Below, in pieces: positions 15,283 through 16,742 of a DNA stretch of 16,742 nt (position 1 is its first letter; each line of letters begins with the position of its first letter). The DNA lies in the NCBI GenBank assembly GCA_964514305.1, contig CAZEQD010000044.1, forward strand, positions 1 to 16,742, written 5' to 3'. The notes beneath the pieces are model-generated. The model was not told where the DNA came from. It saw only the letters and a list, made by a program, of their open reading frames with translations, and did no database searches. This DNA is from CAZEQD01 sp964514305 (lineage in GTDB: Bacteria; Acidobacteriota; Aminicenantia; Aminicenantales; Aminicenantaceae). Made by a program: the position numbers and the translations under genes.

Positions 15283-15305
15283 ATTCAGTTAGATTTGCTT
15301 ATTTT
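15271..15305. terminator. Hairpin at the end of the YkvI-like gene, possible bidirectional terminator
   Basis: AAAACAAGCAAA (15271-15282) pairs with TTTGCTTATTTT (15294-15305) with one C-A mismatch and an 11-base loop. The 3' side is T-rich when read on either strand. It spans the stop codon of the minus-strand gene and would end transcripts arriving from both sides. The low G+C of the stem makes it weak. Confidence 0.35.
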
Positions 15306-16376
15306 GTAGACTCCCACACTCAGGAGAGGAAGTAAAAAAACAAAGAAAAAGCCCCAGCTTATAGTACCGTAGCCTTTGGCTATCAAAGCGATTAATCCAA
15401 AGCTTGAGATAGCCAGACTAATACCGAGTAAAATTACGGCCACCAATGGCCTTTGCCAGACTTTAAGCTGTTTACCGAGGCTTCGTAGGGCAGAATTAAG
15501 GCGTTCATTAACAGCATGAATAAAGCCAGTCCCGGTTTCAATGAGAGTCCCAAATAAAACTATCTGGAAGATGATTAATAAAATTGGAATTCCCGTTTTC
15601 TGAAGGACAAAAACAGCCGGCACTTCCTCAGCCAAAACCAGAGGGTAGTGGCCGACTACCGAAATATAAAATAAAAAACCAGGGAAAATACCTATCATCC
15701 CTCCAAGCAGCCCGGCCCCGATAGCTTCTTTTCTCGATTGGATATGATTTAGACAAAAAAAGACAGCGGGGATAACACCTATATTGTAAAGGGCGTATTT
15801 AAAGCCGCCCAGAGCCCATTTTGGTTTGACAACTGCCTCAGCCAGATTTTTCTGGATATCTGAACCAAATTTCAAATAAGCGATAACAAAAAAAGCAGCA
15901 TACACAAGGTAAAGAACAATTGACCAGCTTGACAGAAACTTCTCGATGAGAGCTCCTCCCTTAAAAGTCAATATACCAATAGCTGCCAACATTATTCCTA
16001 CACCCACTAGATAAGGAAGTTTAAAGTTATCTCTAAGTAAAACGCCAGCGGCCGAGCCAATTACAGCTAAAACAACAAACAGAAATATAAGATAAAGAAT
16101 CTCGAATATAAACCAGCCAGGTCCCAAGAGTTTAATAAAAAAAGTACGATAGTCATAAGCTTTAAATTTCCTTGAGAATTCAAAACTCACGACCAGCAGC
16201 AAAGACCAAATAAGAGTGGTTACCAAAAACATCCCCAGCAGGCCACCCAAAGATCCGTAATTAAGGAAATATTCTACCAATTCTCGACCAGTGCCATAGC
16301 CGCCGGCAATAACCACTGATTGGAAAACAAATCCAGGCAATAAATATTTTTTGAAAAAAGAAGAGCTAAAAATCAT
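15285..16376 (-). CDS. YkvI-like membrane transporter (APC/LeuT-fold superfamily)
   Basis: A 363-residue integral membrane protein with about ten hydrophobic segments, resembling the uncharacterised YkvI group (COG3949). The N-terminal helix reads LPGFVFQSVVIAGGYGTGRELVEYFLNYG. This matches the broken first helix with a Gly-rich GxGTGxE turn that binds substrate or ion in LeuT-fold carriers. Other markers are KLLGPGWFIFEILYLIF, FKYALYNIGVIPAVFFCLNHIQSRKEAIGAGLLGG (a typical second-repeat helix) and GTLIETGTGFIHAVNERLN. The ATG at 16376 lacks a clear Shine-Dalgarno, and no better start is seen. It stands alone between the GC-rich island and the tRNA region. An amino-acid or related solute is the likely cargo from the superfamily, but specificity is not readable. 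Confidence 0.8.
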   Translation of the reverse strand: MIFSSSFFKKYLLPGFVFQSVVIAGGYGTGRELVEYFLNYGSLGGLLGMFLVTTLIWSLLLVVSFEFSRKFKAYDYRTFFIKLLGPGWFIFEILYLIFLFVVLAVIGSAAGVLLRDNFKLPYLVGVGIMLAAIGILTFKGGALIEKFLSSWSIVLYLVYAAFFVIAYLKFGSDIQKNLAEAVVKPKWALGGFKYALYNIGVIPAVFFCLNHIQSRKEAIGAGLLGGMIGIFPGFLFYISVVGHYPLVLAEEVPAVFVLQKTGIPILLIIFQIVLFGTLIETGTGFIHAVNERLNSALRSLGKQLKVWQRPLVAVILLGISLAISSFGLIALIAKGYGTISWGFFFVFLLPLLSVGVYKISKSN

Positions 16377-16402
16377 TGTTTTTAAAGCTCAGTATTTATT
16401 GG

Positions 16403-16431
16403 CTATTATCATTTTCAAAAAAATTTGTCAA
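16403..16431 (-). promoter_or_regulatory. Probable promoter of the YkvI-like gene
   Basis: On the minus strand a perfect TTGACA (16431-16426) is followed by TAATAG at 17 bases (16408-16403) or by GATAAT at 15 bases (16410-16405, 5/6). Either gives a leader of roughly 20-25 bases to the ATG at 16376. Confidence 0.45.
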
Positions 16432-16496
16432 ACAAAGAAAAATTTCTCTGGAAAATGTTACGGAATAATCAAAATTAGACACTATGTAAAAATCAA

Positions 16497-16537
16497 AGTG
16501 CACTTTTAATCTTTAAATAGTGCACTTTTAATTTTTA
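16497..16537. repeat. Pair of 19-base direct repeats with 22-base period, GTGCAC core
   Basis: AGTGCACTTTTAATCTTTA (16497-16515) and AGTGCACTTTTAATTTTTA (16519-16537) differ at one base. The spacing is about two helical turns, so a dimeric protein could bind both on one face. Each has the palindrome GTGCAC. The arrangement also resembles the multiple internal repeats near the ends of IS21-family elements, with no transposase gene in the window; the resemblance is from memory and unverified. The rest of the 16377-16689 gap holds two promoters and AT-rich DNA with no gene seen. Confidence 0.7.
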
Positions 16538-16560
16538 GCTGACAAATCTTCTCAAGAAAA

Positions 16561-16589
16561 TTGACAAAAATTGCTTAATATGGTATAAG
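16561..16589 (+). promoter_or_regulatory. Strong promoter for the tRNA-Leu transcript
   Basis: Perfect TTGACA (16561-16566), 17-base spacer, and TATAAG (16584-16589, 5/6) preceded by TGG (extended -10). Transcription would begin near 16596, about 94 bases before the tRNA. No ORF or clear structure is seen in that leader. Confidence 0.7.
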
Positions 16590-16689
16590 ATGAAATACAT
16601 TTAAAGCCTTCAATTTTAATAGCCTGACGTCCTTTAGTTAATTTATTGATAATAAATAAATTAGTAAATTTAGTTTTAAAAATTAAAAA

Positions 16690-16742
16690 GGGCAGGTGGC
16701 GAAATTGGCATACGCGCTAGGCTTAGGACCTAGTTCCTGTTG
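16690..16742 (+). tRNA. tRNA-Leu (anticodon UAG), 3' end outside the window
   Basis: The 5' acceptor strand GGGCAGG (16690-16696) is followed by T8 and a D-arm typical of leucine tRNAs (TGGCGAAATTGGCA). The anticodon stem is CTAGG (16717-16721) with CCTAG (16729-16733), around the loop CTTAGGA. The anticodon is TAG (16724-16726), which reads CUA and probably other CUN codons. The start of the long class II variable arm is visible before the window ends. The T arm and 3' acceptor are missing. Confidence 0.95.

Overview
The window is a piece of an AT-rich (roughly 60% A+T by eye) bacterial chromosome. It carries housekeeping genes (dnaJ, rsmE, ilvE, alaS, a tRNA-Leu), a type IV pilus-type ATPase, a periplasmic-type lytic transglycosylase and several membrane proteins. 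The gene content points to a free-living bacterium with pilus machinery and an envelope that needs murein remodelling. The eukaryote-like Ser/Thr kinase, the protease-TPR protein and the DUF2085 protein would suit a deep lineage such as Acidobacteriota or Candidatus Aminicenantes. That taxonomic guess comes from gene style only and is not proven here. No complete mobile element, CRISPR array or phage module is visible.

Layout. (1) Positions 1-2712, plus strand: the end of dnaJ, then rsmE, then a Ser/Thr protein kinase with a C-terminal zinc ribbon, 9 and 1 bases apart, so probably one operon. (2) 2713-7601: a promoter region, then ilvE, a PilT-like ATPase and alaS, 11 and 0 bases apart. (3) 7602-8327: a short promoter and hairpin region, then a membrane-anchored lytic transglycosylase. 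(4) 8345-11497, minus strand: four tightly spaced genes read right to left, namely a GT87-type glycosyltransferase, a DUF2085 membrane protein, an unrecognised cysteine-containing membrane protein and a diacylglycerol-kinase-family lipid kinase. This looks like a membrane or lipid modification operon. (5) 11498-11707: a divergent control region with mirror-image TTGACA boxes flanking a degenerate 40-base tandem repeat. (6) 11708-15038, plus strand: a secreted or anchored chymotrypsin-fold protease domain fused to about eleven TPRs, then a class III aminotransferase. (7) 15039-15284: a gap holding a GC-rich island (about 53% G+C by hand count, against about 22% just upstream) that looks like a structured RNA or a relic repeat. 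(8) 15285-16376, minus strand: a YkvI-like transporter. (9) 16377-16742: its promoter, a pair of 19-base direct repeats 22 bases apart, a near-consensus promoter, and the 5' part of tRNA-Leu(UAG).

The points that most deserve a second look are the protease-TPR protein, whose catalytic serine position is a cysteine (H72/D103/C172); the GC-rich island at 15151-15265 with two anti-Shine-Dalgarno-like CCTCC tracts; the four-gene membrane/lipid operon with an unrecognised partner; and the two non-coding repeat structures near 11539-11612 and 16497-16537.
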